From Streptomyces sp. WM6386 (GTDB lineage Bacteria; Actinomycetota; Actinomycetes; Streptomycetales; Streptomycetaceae): DNA of 64,000 nucleotides. This document shows, one piece after another, positions 43,909 through 52,084 of this stretch (within the stretch, counting starts at the first letter, position 1; each line of letters starts with the position of its first letter). The stretch covers positions 28,982-92,981 of the forward strand of contig NZ_JXTE01000026.1 of assembly GCF_000972385.1 (NCBI RefSeq). Reading direction: 5' to 3'. Position numbers and translations under genes: made by a program. Under the pieces are notes generated by a model. It searched no databases. It saw nothing but the letters and a program-made list of their open reading frames with translations, and had not been told where the DNA came from.

Positions 43909-44990
43909 CGTTTCCCGATCCGTCGTCCTGGGCGCTCCGGCCGGTCGGCCTCGAACAGCAGCAGGTTCTCAGGCCGGACCGTCAGCCGCACCGGATCGTC
44001 GGGACGCAGCCCGGTGGTGTCGGCCCGGGGCGCCACCAGGGACACGTGCTGCTCGCCGAGGCGCACGGTGACCTCGACGGCCCGGCCGAGAACCTCGGTG
44101 ACGTAGACGGTGCCGGTGAGTTCGAGGCCCTGGCCGTTCAGGGCGATGTCCCTGGGGCGGACACCGACGAGGACAGCCGTCCCCGCCGGGGCCTTCACCG
44201 ACAGCGGCAGCTCGACCTTCCCGTCCGCCGACCGGAAACCCCCGTCCTCGGTCACGGTCCCCGGCAGCAGATTGATCCGTGGCCGCCCGAACGCCCGCGC
44301 CACCTCCGTGTCGTGGGGTCGGTACCAGATCTCCTCCCGCGTCCCCGTCTGCACGATCCGCCCCTCCCGGATCACCCCGATCCGGTCCCCGAGCGCCAGG
44401 GCTTCGACGGAGTCATGGGTGACGTACAGGGTCGTCGTGCGCTGTACCGCCCCGATCGCCTTCAGTTCGGCCCGCATCTGCTGGCGGAGTTTGGCGTCGA
44501 GGTGGCTGAGTGGCTCATCCAACAGGAAGGCGCGTGCGGGCCGGACCAGCACGCGACCGAGGGCCACGCGTTGCCGCTGACCATTGGACAACTGGCCGAC
44601 TGGCCGATCCAGTAGCCCACTGATGCCGAGGAGTTCAGCGATCGCGCCGATCCGCTCGCGGGCCTCGGCGGCCGGAAGGCGGTGCCGGGGCGAGCGGAGC
44701 GGGGAGGCGAGGTTGTCGTACGCCGACCTGTGCGGATAGAGGGCGTAGCTCTCGAAGCACATCGCGACGCCACGGTCGTACGGCTCGACGTCGCGCATGT
44801 CCTTGCCGTCGATCTCGACCGTCCCGGCGTCGGGGAGCTCCAACCCCGCCACGGTCTTCAACGTCGTCGTCTTACCCGCCCCCGACGGACCGAGCAGACA
44901 GAAGAACTCGCCCTCCTGGACCTCCAGTTCGAGCCCGTCGAGGGCCGTGACCCTGCCGTACGTCTTTCTGATCCCGCGCAGCCCGATCAC
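43905..44990 (-). CDS. ABC ATPase 1 of the polyol transporter (non-canonical motifs)
   Basis: The 361-residue MalK-type ATPase has Walker A GPSGAGKTT and Walker B FLLDEPLSHLD. The Q-loop reads CFESYALYP (Glu for Gln), and the signature LSNGQ has Asn for the first Gly. The C-terminal regulatory domain has VGVRPRDIAL. It begins with GTG overlapping the permease stop (GTGA). With the second ATPase at 42027 it gives the transporter two unlike nucleotide-binding subunits, each with changes in the Q-loop and signature. This pattern is rare in sugar importers and resembles GlpST systems. Confidence 0.88.
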   Translation of the reverse strand: MIGLRGIRKTYGRVTALDGLELEVQEGEFFCLLGPSGAGKTTTLKTVAGLELPDAGTVEIDGKDMRDVEPYDRGVAMCFESYALYPHRSAYDNLASPLRSPRHRLPAAEARERIGAIAELLGISGLLDRPVGQLSNGQRQRVALGRVLVRPARAFLLDEPLSHLDAKLRQQMRAELKAIGAVQRTTTLYVTHDSVEALALGDRIGVIREGRIVQTGTREEIWYRPHDTEVARAFGRPRINLLPGTVTEDGGFRSADGKVELPLSVKAPAGTAVLVGVRPRDIALNGQGLELTGTVYVTEVLGRAVEVTVRLGEQHVSLVAPRADTTGLRPDDPVRLTVRPENLLLFEADRPERPGRRIGKR

Positions 44991-45817
44991 GATTTCACCG
45001 CCCCGAACGACAGCCCCCGCACCAGATACCGCTGGATGGTCAGGGCGAGCAGCAGCGGCGGTACGACGGAGACCAGGGCTGCCGCTGCCGTGAGGTTGTA
45101 CTTGGGACGGTCGCCGCCGAGGAAGGACAGCGCGCCGACGGTCACGGTCTGGGCCTCGTTGGAGGTGAGGATGAGAGGGAAGACGAAGTTGTTCCAGGCG
45201 AAGATGAAGGCGAGCAGCGACACGGCCGCCACCCCCGGCTTGACCAGGGGGAGGGCCACCTTGAAGAAGGCCTGTTTGCGGGTGTAGCCGTCCAGCAGGG
45301 CCGCCTGCTCCAGCTCCGGGGTCAGATCGGCGAAGTAGGACCGCATGATCCACACGATCAGCGGCAGGGTGACCAGCTGGAGCACCCAGATCATGCCGAC
45401 GTACGTGTCGAAGAGCCCGAGCTTCTGGTACAGCACGAACAGCGGGATGATCACGGTCAGTTCGGGGGCGAACCGGAACGACAGCAGGGTGAACATCAGG
45501 TTCTCCGAGCCCTTGAACCGCCATCGCGCCGACGCGTACGCCGCCGGCAGTCCGACCAGCAGCGACAGCAGCACCGCCCCCAGCGACACCACCAGACTGT
45601 TGACGAAGAACCGCACGAACGGGATGCCCTCGCTGTCACCGAGGACCGTGCGGTAGCCGTCGAGGGTGGGGGAGAAGGAGAAGTAGGTGCTGAAGAGCTC
45701 GTTCGTGGGCTTCAGCGACAGGATCAGCATCCAGGCGATCGGGAAGAGCGCGAAGACGAAGTAGAGGATGAGGGCGGCATCCGCCAGCCAGCCCGACAGT
45801 CGCTTGCGCACGGTCAT
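44987..45817 (-). CDS. ABC permease, MalG type
   Basis: The 276-residue inner-membrane subunit has six predicted helices and the EAA loop (EQAALLDGYTRKQAFFKVALP) that docks to the ATPase. The N-terminus ILYFVFALFPIAWMLILSLK is typical of carbohydrate CUT1 permeases of the second type. ATGA overlap with the first permease ensures equal amounts of both. It forms the translocation path with the product of 45814. Confidence 0.92.
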   Translation of the reverse strand: MTVRKRLSGWLADAALILYFVFALFPIAWMLILSLKPTNELFSTYFSFSPTLDGYRTVLGDSEGIPFVRFFVNSLVVSLGAVLLSLLVGLPAAYASARWRFKGSENLMFTLLSFRFAPELTVIIPLFVLYQKLGLFDTYVGMIWVLQLVTLPLIVWIMRSYFADLTPELEQAALLDGYTRKQAFFKVALPLVKPGVAAVSLLAFIFAWNNFVFPLILTSNEAQTVTVGALSFLGGDRPKYNLTAAAALVSVVPPLLLALTIQRYLVRGLSFGAVKS

Positions 45818-46692
45818 TTGTGAGCCTCCGCCGCCTTGTGCTGGATCTTCCCGAGATGGCGTACGAGCACCATCGCGGCCAGGTACACCACGGCCCACAG
45901 CACGATCGTGTAGCTGATCCCGAAGGAGTACCGCTGGAAGCGGATCGCCTCCAGATACGCCCTGATCTGCAGGACGACCGTCGAGTCGCCCGGGCCGCCC
46001 TCGGTGAGGGCGTAGATGATGTCGAACACCTTCAGCGAGTCCATGAACCGGAAGATCACCGCGACGAGGACGTACGGCCACAGCATCGGCAGGGTCAGCC
46101 GCCGGAAGGTGTACCACCAGCTCGCGCCGTCGACGGCCGCCGCCTCGAAGGGGGACGTCGGCAGCGACCGCAGTCCGGCGAGGGCGAGGATCGCGACGAA
46201 CGGTGTGTAGACCCAGACGTCGACGGCGATCGACGACAGCAGTGCGCCGGTCGGGGTGTCCGTCCACTGAACTCCCCCCAGGCCGAAGGGTTTCAGCAGG
46301 TAGTTGATCACCCCCACCGACGGTTGCAGCATCAGCTTCCAGATGATCGCCGCGATCACGGGGGCGATCATCAGGGGCAGGATCAGGATCTTCTCCAGCA
46401 CCCGGCCGACGATCGACGAGCGGTGCAGCAGCAGGGCGACGGCGACCCCGAGGAACGTCTCGGCGGCGGCCGCGCCGACCGCGTACAGCACCGTCACCCA
46501 GGCCGAGTTCCAGAAGGCGTCCTGGGTGAAGACGGTCTGGTAGTTCTCGAACCGCACCATGTCGGGCTGGGGTTTGCTCGCCGAGAAGTCGAAGAGCGTG
46601 TAGTACAGCCCGAGTCCGAAGGGATAGAGGATCCCGCAGGTCAGGAGCAGGGCGGGGACGATCAGAACGTACGGGCGCAGGGCGAGCCGCAT
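45814..46692 (-). CDS. ABC permease, MalF type
   Basis: The 292-residue permease has six helices, with the first at about 8-28 (YVLIVPALLLTCGILYPFG) and the EAA loop FEAAAVDGASWWYTFRRLTLP. It belongs to the CUT1 sugar/polyol importer class. It begins 2 bp after the binding-protein gene. The short N-terminus without the extra periplasmic domain of E. coli MalF is normal for this group. Confidence 0.92.
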   Translation of the reverse strand: MRLALRPYVLIVPALLLTCGILYPFGLGLYYTLFDFSASKPQPDMVRFENYQTVFTQDAFWNSAWVTVLYAVGAAAAETFLGVAVALLLHRSSIVGRVLEKILILPLMIAPVIAAIIWKLMLQPSVGVINYLLKPFGLGGVQWTDTPTGALLSSIAVDVWVYTPFVAILALAGLRSLPTSPFEAAAVDGASWWYTFRRLTLPMLWPYVLVAVIFRFMDSLKVFDIIYALTEGGPGDSTVVLQIRAYLEAIRFQRYSFGISYTIVLWAVVYLAAMVLVRHLGKIQHKAAEAHK

Positions 46693-46694
46693 GG

Positions 46695-48116
46695 CTAGTC
46701 CACCTTGTCGGCGAGGTCGCCCGCCAGACCGTTCAGCACCGACTCGGCGCTCTTGCCGCCGTAGATCTCCTGGAGGGCCGCGGCCCAGCTGGTGGTGGCG
46801 TCGAAGAACTGCGCCTGCGGAGTGAACTGGATCTTCGTCTGGTCGACCACGGTCTCGAAGGTCTCGATGAAGCCGGGCAGGCCCTTCATCTTGTCCTTGT
46901 ACGCGGCGGCGTCGGCGACCGACTTCCGTACCGGATCGATGTGGTTGTGCGTGATCGCGCTCCTGCGCAGGTGTTCCTTGCCGGTGGCCCACTGGAGGAA
47001 GAGCCAACTGGCGCTCTTCTTCTTGCTCTTGGCGTTCATGCCGAGCGACCAGATCCACATGTTGGTGGCGAGGGAGCCGTCCGGCCCCTTCGGCCCCGGA
47101 TGGAAGGCGATCTTCCCGGAGGCCGGGCCGGCGCCCTTCACGGCCTGGAAGTACGCGGCCGTGTCCGCGTCGAAGAGCATCCCGGCCTTCTTCGCGCCGA
47201 GGTCGCTGGAGCACTGGTACCAGGTGTAGGACGTCCAGGACGGCGGACCACCCTGCTTGACCATGCCGGCCCAGTCCTCGGTGAACGCGATCGCCTCCGG
47301 GGTGTTCATGGCGGGTGTGAGCTTCTCACCGCTGACCGTGAAGTCGCGCAGGCCGTTGCGGGCGTACATGGTCATGAAGCCCGGGTGGATGGTGGCCCAG
47401 CTGCGGGAGCCGCGGACGGCGATCCCGTACATGCCGTCGAACCCGGCGCCGGGCGCCTTGTCCTTGATGACCCCCGCGATCTCGCGCAACTCCTCGAAGG
47501 TCTCGGCCGGTCGGAGGCCGAGCTTCCTGAACACCTCGGTGTTGTAGGCGACGACGTTCGTCTCCCACCCCCACGGCAGCGCGTACTGCCCGCCCTGCCC
47601 GAGCGGAGCACCGGCCTTCAGCGACCACTGGTCGGCCTGGAGCAGGTTGGGGAAGAAGTCCGCCTGGTCCCATTCGGCGCCGGTGGCCGCGGAGTTGCGC
47701 ATCCAGGGCCCGAGATCCTCCAGCCAGCCCGGTGGCCCGTACTGCCACACCATGTACGCGCCGAGCATGAAGACGTCGTAGGAGGCGCGGCCGCTGGAGA
47801 GATCCACGGTGAGCTTGTCGAAGTAGTTGTCCTCGGGGAAGACGTCGTACTCGACCTTGATGCCGGTCTTCTCGGTGAAGGCCTTGAGGTCGGCGATGAG
47901 CGCGTCCGTGTAAGGGTGCTTGTTGAGCAGCGCCTTGACGGTCGTGCCCTTCTCGCGCTTCCAGTCGAAGGAGCCGGTGACGTCGTCCGCGGCCGAGCCG
48001 TCCCCCTTGTCCTCGTCCCCGCCGAAACCGGCACCGCAGGCGGACAGGACGGGGGCGGCGGCCAGGGCGGCGCCGAGCGCGAGGAAACGTCGGCGGTCGT
48101 GCGCGTGCGTGTCCAT
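46695..48116 (-). CDS. ABC carbohydrate/polyol-binding lipoprotein
   Basis: This 473-residue binding protein starts with RRRFLALG, a Tat-like signal, and a lipobox with the lipidated cysteine near residue 27 (LSACGAG). The mature part has the extracellular-binding-protein family 1 fold (YALPWGWETNVVAYNTEVF, then GPKGPDGSLATNMWIWSLG). It sits outside the membrane and delivers substrate to the two permeases. GGAGGT precedes the ATG by 5 nt. It is the first gene of the operon, about 140 bp downstream of the candidate DeoR operator. The substrate is probably a sugar or polyol. Confidence 0.92.
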   Translation of the reverse strand: MDTHAHDRRRFLALGAALAAAPVLSACGAGFGGDEDKGDGSAADDVTGSFDWKREKGTTVKALLNKHPYTDALIADLKAFTEKTGIKVEYDVFPEDNYFDKLTVDLSSGRASYDVFMLGAYMVWQYGPPGWLEDLGPWMRNSAATGAEWDQADFFPNLLQADQWSLKAGAPLGQGGQYALPWGWETNVVAYNTEVFRKLGLRPAETFEELREIAGVIKDKAPGAGFDGMYGIAVRGSRSWATIHPGFMTMYARNGLRDFTVSGEKLTPAMNTPEAIAFTEDWAGMVKQGGPPSWTSYTWYQCSSDLGAKKAGMLFDADTAAYFQAVKGAGPASGKIAFHPGPKGPDGSLATNMWIWSLGMNAKSKKKSASWLFLQWATGKEHLRRSAITHNHIDPVRKSVADAAAYKDKMKGLPGFIETFETVVDQTKIQFTPQAQFFDATTSWAAALQEIYGGKSAESVLNGLAGDLADKVD

Positions 48117-48255
48117 CCGTGACCTCCAGGTGGGGCTGGGTCCGGTGCATGGGGCGCTGCGTCTACCCGGGGGACAACCCCCGGACCCCCGGCAGAAAGG
48201 CCGGTCGGTCGGCAGGCCCCGCGTCGGCAGCGTGCGGCAAGCCGTGGCTAACACG

Positions 48256-48269
48256 TCGAGTTGACTCGA
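48256..48269. promoter_or_regulatory. Candidate DeoR operator TCGAGT-TG-ACTCGA
   Basis: This perfect 6-2-6 palindrome lies in the 257-bp gap between the divergent binding-protein gene (starts 48116) and the FGGY kinase gene (starts 48374). A single DeoR site here could control both units. TTGACT inside it also resembles a -35 hexamer. Confidence 0.5.
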
Positions 48270-48373
48270 TAACAGAGGGTGTAACGGCGGAAGATGGCCG
48301 TCAATCCCTCGCGCACGGGTAAATCTCAGGGCAGAGTGAGAAGTTCACGGTGTGCGATGTGCGGGAGGCCGGG

Positions 48374-49807
48374 ATGTCGCAGGAGGCATGGCTCGGGATC
48401 GACCTCGGTACGCAGAGCGTGCGGGTCCTGGTCGTCGGCGCCGGCGGTGCGGTCCTGGGCAGCGGTACGGCCCCGCTGGAAGGGCGGCGCGACGGGCCGC
48501 GGCACGAGCAGGATCCGGGGGAGTGGTGGGCGGCGGTGCGCTCGGCGTCCGGTGCGGCGCTCGGGAACGGCTCTTGGCGCATCGCGGGCCTCGCGGTGTG
48601 CGGCACCTCCGGGACCGTACTGCTGACGGACCCCGCCGGACGGCCCGTGACGCCCGCGCTGATGTACGACGACGGCCGGGCCTGGGCCGAGGCGGAGCGG
48701 CTGCGGTCGGCGGGCCTCGCGGTGCAGAACACCTGGGGGCTGCCGAAGGCGCTGTGGCTGGCCCGCATCCATGGGCGGGGAACCGTCGCCCACCAGCCCG
48801 ACCTCATCACCGCCCGCCTGATCGGCCACCCCGTTCCCACCGACTCCAGTCACGCCCTCAAGACGGCCTACGACGTGACGGCCGACGCCTGGCCCGACGT
48901 CCCCGGCGCCCCCGGACTGCCGGACGTGGTCCGCCCCGGCTCCCTGCTCGGCGAGGTCTGTCCGGCCGCCGCGGAGGCCACCGGCATCCCCGCCGGCACC
49001 CCCGTGATCGCCGGTATGACCGACGGTTGCGCGGCCCAGATCGCGTCCGGCGCTCTGCGCGAGGGCTCCTGGAACTCCGTGCTGGGCACCACCCTCGTCC
49101 TCAAGGGCGCCTCCGCCGTCCCCGTCCACGATCCCACCGGAATCGTCTACAACCACCGTGCGCCGGACGGGAGTTGGCTGCCAGGGGGCGCCTCCAGCGT
49201 GGGCGCAGGTGTGCTCACGGCGGCGTTCGTGGGGGCGGATCCGGCGGCGATGGACGAGCGGGCCGCGGCGCACGAGCCGGCCGGTGCGATCGCCTACCCC
49301 CTCGTCTCCCCGGGCGAGCGCTTCCCCTTCCTGGCCCCGCAGGCCACCGCCCTGGTCCTCGGCGAACCCGCGGGCGACGCAGACCTGTGGGCCGCCCTCC
49401 TCCAGGGCGTCGCCTTCGCGGAACGCCTCTGCCTGGACTACCTCCACCACCTCGGCGCCCCCCTCGACGGCCCCCTCGCCTTCACCGGCGGCGGCGCCCG
49501 CAGCCCGTACTGGAACCAGCTCCGCGCCGACGTCCTGGGCCGACCGGCCCGGATCCCGGAACAGACCGAACCGGCCCTGGGAATGGCGGTGCTGGCGGCC
49601 CACGGCGTCACCGGCGAGGCGCTGCCGGACATCGCCGAGGGCATGGTCCGCATCCGTACGGTCGTGGAACCACGCCCCGACCGCACGGCCCTGTTCGCGG
49701 AGCCGTACGCCCGGCTCGTGAGCGAACTGACCGCCCGCGGCTGGCTCCCGGAACCCGTCGCGGCACACGCGCACAGCCGCCTCACCCTGGATACTGCGGA
49801 CTCATGA
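48374..49807 (+). CDS. FGGY-family carbohydrate kinase (divergent copy)
   Basis: The 477-residue FGGY kinase shows GIDLGTQSVRVLVVG at the N-terminus, AGMTDGCAAQIASGA in the middle, GTTLVL and the C-terminal ATP site GGGARSPYWNQLRADVLGRP. It resembles ribulo/xylulokinases. I use the ATG at 48374 behind GGGAGG with 5-nt spacing, not the earlier in-frame GTG. Its stop overlaps the next gene as ATGA. It is divergent from the polyol transporter operon, which has its own FGGY kinase, so the two probably act on different intermediates of one pathway. Confidence 0.88.
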   Translation: MSQEAWLGIDLGTQSVRVLVVGAGGAVLGSGTAPLEGRRDGPRHEQDPGEWWAAVRSASGAALGNGSWRIAGLAVCGTSGTVLLTDPAGRPVTPALMYDDGRAWAEAERLRSAGLAVQNTWGLPKALWLARIHGRGTVAHQPDLITARLIGHPVPTDSSHALKTAYDVTADAWPDVPGAPGLPDVVRPGSLLGEVCPAAAEATGIPAGTPVIAGMTDGCAAQIASGALREGSWNSVLGTTLVLKGASAVPVHDPTGIVYNHRAPDGSWLPGGASSVGAGVLTAAFVGADPAAMDERAAAHEPAGAIAYPLVSPGERFPFLAPQATALVLGEPAGDADLWAALLQGVAFAERLCLDYLHHLGAPLDGPLAFTGGGARSPYWNQLRADVLGRPARIPEQTEPALGMAVLAAHGVTGEALPDIAEGMVRIRTVVEPRPDRTALFAEPYARLVSELTARGWLPEPVAAHAHSRLTLDTADS

Positions 49808-50427
49808 GCACGACCCTGCTGCTGGCCCGCCACGGCCAGACCGTCTGGCACGCCGAGAACCGCTACGCGGGTGTGAGCGACGTGGCCCTCACCGACGAGG
49901 GCCGGGCGCAGGCCGCGGCGCTGGGCCGGTGGGCCGCCGCGCACCCGGTCGACGCGATCTGGACGTCCCCGGTCTCCCGGGCCGTCATCACGGCACAGCC
50001 CGCCTGCGACGCCCTCGGCCTCACCCCGTACCGCGAACCCGGCCTGCGCGAATGCGACTTCGGGGTGGTGGAAGGCCGTACCCTCGCCGAGTTCGCGGCA
50101 CAGGACCCGAAGGCGGCGGAGGCGTTCCGCGCCGACCCGGTGGCGCACCCGTTCCCCGGCGCCGAGAACCCTGTGGAGGCCGGCGCCCGGGGAGCGGTCG
50201 CCCTGCGCCGCATCGCGGCCGCTCACTCGGGCGGACGTGTCCTGGTCGTCGCCCACAACACCCTGTTCCGTCTGGTGCTGTGCGAACTGCTGCACATCCC
50301 CTTGAGCGACTACCGGAGGGTGTTCCCTCGGCTACGCAACGCGGCGGTCACCGAACTCCGTGTGACCAGCGACGATTCCACCGCACTTCTCTCCCTCAAT
50401 GTGCCGTGCGAGCAGGGCGAGCCGTAG
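49804..50427 (+). CDS. Histidine phosphatase family protein
   Basis: This 207-residue member of the phosphoglycerate-mutase-like superfamily has the phosphohistidine motif LLARHGQT at the N-terminus, the acid ECDFGVVEGRT near 83, and the second histidine in VVAHNTLFR. It is cytosolic and likely dephosphorylates a sugar phosphate or small metabolite. ATGA overlap with the FGGY kinase implies coupled translation of a kinase and a phosphatase, so it may correct or remove phosphorylated by-products. Confidence 0.9.
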   Translation: MSTTLLLARHGQTVWHAENRYAGVSDVALTDEGRAQAAALGRWAAAHPVDAIWTSPVSRAVITAQPACDALGLTPYREPGLRECDFGVVEGRTLAEFAAQDPKAAEAFRADPVAHPFPGAENPVEAGARGAVALRRIAAAHSGGRVLVVAHNTLFRLVLCELLHIPLSDYRRVFPRLRNAAVTELRVTSDDSTALLSLNVPCEQGEP

Positions 50428-50439
50428 CACCATGGGCCC

Positions 50440-51216
50440 ATGACGGAGATCGACACCTCGGTGCCCCACTCGGCCCGCATCTGGAACTACTGGCTGGGCG
50501 GCAAGGACAACTACCCCGTGGACGAGGCGGCCGGCGATGCCTACACCGCCGTCTTCCCCGGCATCGTCACCATCGCCCGCAGCAGCCGCGCCTTCCTCGG
50601 CCGCAGCATCCGGTACCTGGTGGAGGAGGCGGGCGTACGCCAGTTCCTGGACGTCGGCACCGGGCTCCCCACCGTCGACAACACCCACGAGGTCGCCCAG
50701 CGCAGCGCCCCCGAGTCGAAGATCGTCTACGTCGACAACGACCCGCTCGTCCTCGCCCACGCCCGCGCCCTGCTCACCTCGACTCCGCAGGGCGTGACGG
50801 CGTACGAGGACCTGAGCCTGTACGACCCCCAGCGCATCCTGGAGGCGGCGGCCAGGACCCTCGACCTCACCCGGCCGACGGCCCTGATCATGAGCGGCAT
50901 CCTCGGCCACGTCACCGACTACGACCAGGCCCGCGACCTCGTCACCCGCCTCCTGGCCGGCCTCCCCTCGGGCAGTTACCTCTCGCTCAACGAAGGTTCC
51001 AGAGGCACCGACCCGGACTACGAACACGCCCAGGACGCCTACAACGAGACCGGCGCCGTCCCGTACTTCCTGCGCCCGGTCGAGCAGATCACCGGGTACT
51101 TCGAGGGTCTGCAGCTGGTGGACCCGGGCATCGTGTCCGTGCCCCTGTGGCGCCCGGACACGGACGCGACTCCCACGCCGATCGGCCAGCACGGCGGTGT
51201 GGGCCGCAAGCCCTGA
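50440..51216 (+). CDS. SAM-dependent methyltransferase (DUF574 type)
   Basis: This 258-residue protein begins with the family hallmark SVPHSARIWNYWLGGKDNYPVD and has SAM motif I FLDVGTGLPT near 68 and acidic VYVDNDPLVLAHARAL. The group is greatly expanded in Streptomyces and related genera. Its substrates are mostly unknown. It starts 12 bp after the phosphatase gene but need not share its function. It converges with sodF across a strong terminator. Confidence 0.88.
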   Translation: MTEIDTSVPHSARIWNYWLGGKDNYPVDEAAGDAYTAVFPGIVTIARSSRAFLGRSIRYLVEEAGVRQFLDVGTGLPTVDNTHEVAQRSAPESKIVYVDNDPLVLAHARALLTSTPQGVTAYEDLSLYDPQRILEAAARTLDLTRPTALIMSGILGHVTDYDQARDLVTRLLAGLPSGSYLSLNEGSRGTDPDYEHAQDAYNETGAVPYFLRPVEQITGYFEGLQLVDPGIVSVPLWRPDTDATPTPIGQHGGVGRKP

Positions 51217-51230
51217 CCCGAGGTGCGCCA

Positions 51231-51267
51231 GGAAGCCCCCGCGAGTCACGTCCTCGCGGGGGCTTCC
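51231..51267. terminator. Strong terminator between the methyltransferase gene and sodF
   Basis: A perfect 15-bp stem (GGAAGCCCCCGCGAG and its complement) with a 7-nt loop serves both convergent genes. It defines the 3' end of the sodF transcript. Confidence 0.9.
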
Positions 51268-51339
51268 GTCATTCCGCCTGCCGGTGAAGGTTGAGAAGAC
51301 GATCACGAGGCAGGACGACTGTCACGCGTCATACGCGCT
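51231..51339 (-). ncRNA. sodF 3' UTR, candidate s-SodF-type small RNA
   Basis: The 109 nt from the sodF stop to the terminator match the place and size of the small RNA that in S. coelicolor is processed from the sodF 3' UTR and represses sodN. I could not check complementarity, because sodN is not in this window. Confidence 0.4.
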
Positions 51340-51981
51340 TCACGGAGCCGGCAGCAGCACATCCGCGCGGGACTTCGCGGCCTCGTAACGCCGGGCCACG
51401 TCCTGCCAGTTGACGACGGCCCACATCGCCTCGATGAAGTCGACCTTCTGGTTCTTGTACTGGAGGTAGAAGGCGTGCTCCCAGGCGTCGAAGACGAGGA
51501 TCGGCACCGAGCCCTGCCCGAGGTTGCCCTGGTGGTCGTAGACCTGCTCGACGATCAGGCGGCCGCTGAGCGGCTCGTAGGCGAGCACGCCCCACCCCGA
51601 ACCCTGCGTCGTCGCGGACGCCTTGGTCAGCTGGGCCTTGAATCCGGCGAAGGATCCGAACGACTCGGTGATGGCGTCCGCGAGGTCACCCACACCGTCC
51701 GCGGCCAGCGGCTCACCGCCGCCGTCACCGGTCATGTTGTGCCAGTAGATCGAGTGCAGGATGTGCCCGGACAGATGGAACGCCAGGTTCTTCTCCAGCC
51801 CGTTGATCGCCCCCCACGACTCCTTGTCCCGCGCCTCCGCCAGCTGCTCCAGCGTGTCGTTCGCACCCTTCACATACGCCGCGTGGTGCTTGTCGTGGTG
51901 GAGCTCGATGATCTCGGGGCTGATCACGGGGGCGAGTGCGGCGTAGTCGTAGGGCAGTTCAGGAAGCGTGTAGACGGGCAT
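51340..51981 (-). CDS. sodF: Iron/manganese superoxide dismutase
   Basis: The 213-residue enzyme converts superoxide to peroxide in the cytosol. Metal ligands and family motifs are visible: [10 protein letters not shown] near 28, [11 protein letters not shown] near 75, and [16 protein letters not shown] near 165. GAGGGG precedes the ATG. A perfect TTGCAA-N5-TTGCAA nickel-regulator (Nur) site overlaps the promoter region 24 bp upstream, so it is probably repressed when nickel is plentiful and NiSOD is made, as in S. coelicolor. Its 3' UTR may give a regulatory RNA. Confidence 0.96.
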   Translation of the reverse strand: MPVYTLPELPYDYAALAPVISPEIIELHHDKHHAAYVKGANDTLEQLAEARDKESWGAINGLEKNLAFHLSGHILHSIYWHNMTGDGGGEPLAADGVGDLADAITESFGSFAGFKAQLTKASATTQGSGWGVLAYEPLSGRLIVEQVYDHQGNLGQGSVPILVFDAWEHAFYLQYKNQKVDFIEAMWAVVNWQDVARRYEAAKSRADVLLPAP

Positions 51982-52004
51982 GAAGGGGTCCCCTCAAAAA
52001 CTTG

Positions 52005-52021
52005 TTGCAACTAGCTTGCAA
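52005..52021. promoter_or_regulatory. Nur box (nickel-responsive operator) of sodF
   Basis: TTGCAA-CTAGC-TTGCAA matches the known Nur consensus TTGCAA-N5-TTGCAA without mismatch and lies 24-40 bp upstream of the sodF ATG. Flanking CTAGC repeats (52011, 52028) extend the symmetry. Confidence 0.85.
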
Positions 52022-52041
52022 TAACAAGCTAGCAGCAAAAA

Positions 52042-52066
52042 GCCCCCGTGTGATCGACACGGGGGC
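52042..52066 (-). terminator. Rho-independent terminator of the amino-acid permease gene
   Basis: GCCCCCGTGT and ACACGGGGGC form a perfect 10-bp stem with a 5-nt loop, followed on the minus strand by TTTTT. It ends the permease transcript just before the sodF promoter. Confidence 0.9.
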
Positions 52067-52084
52067 ATGTGGCCGGTCGGGGCG

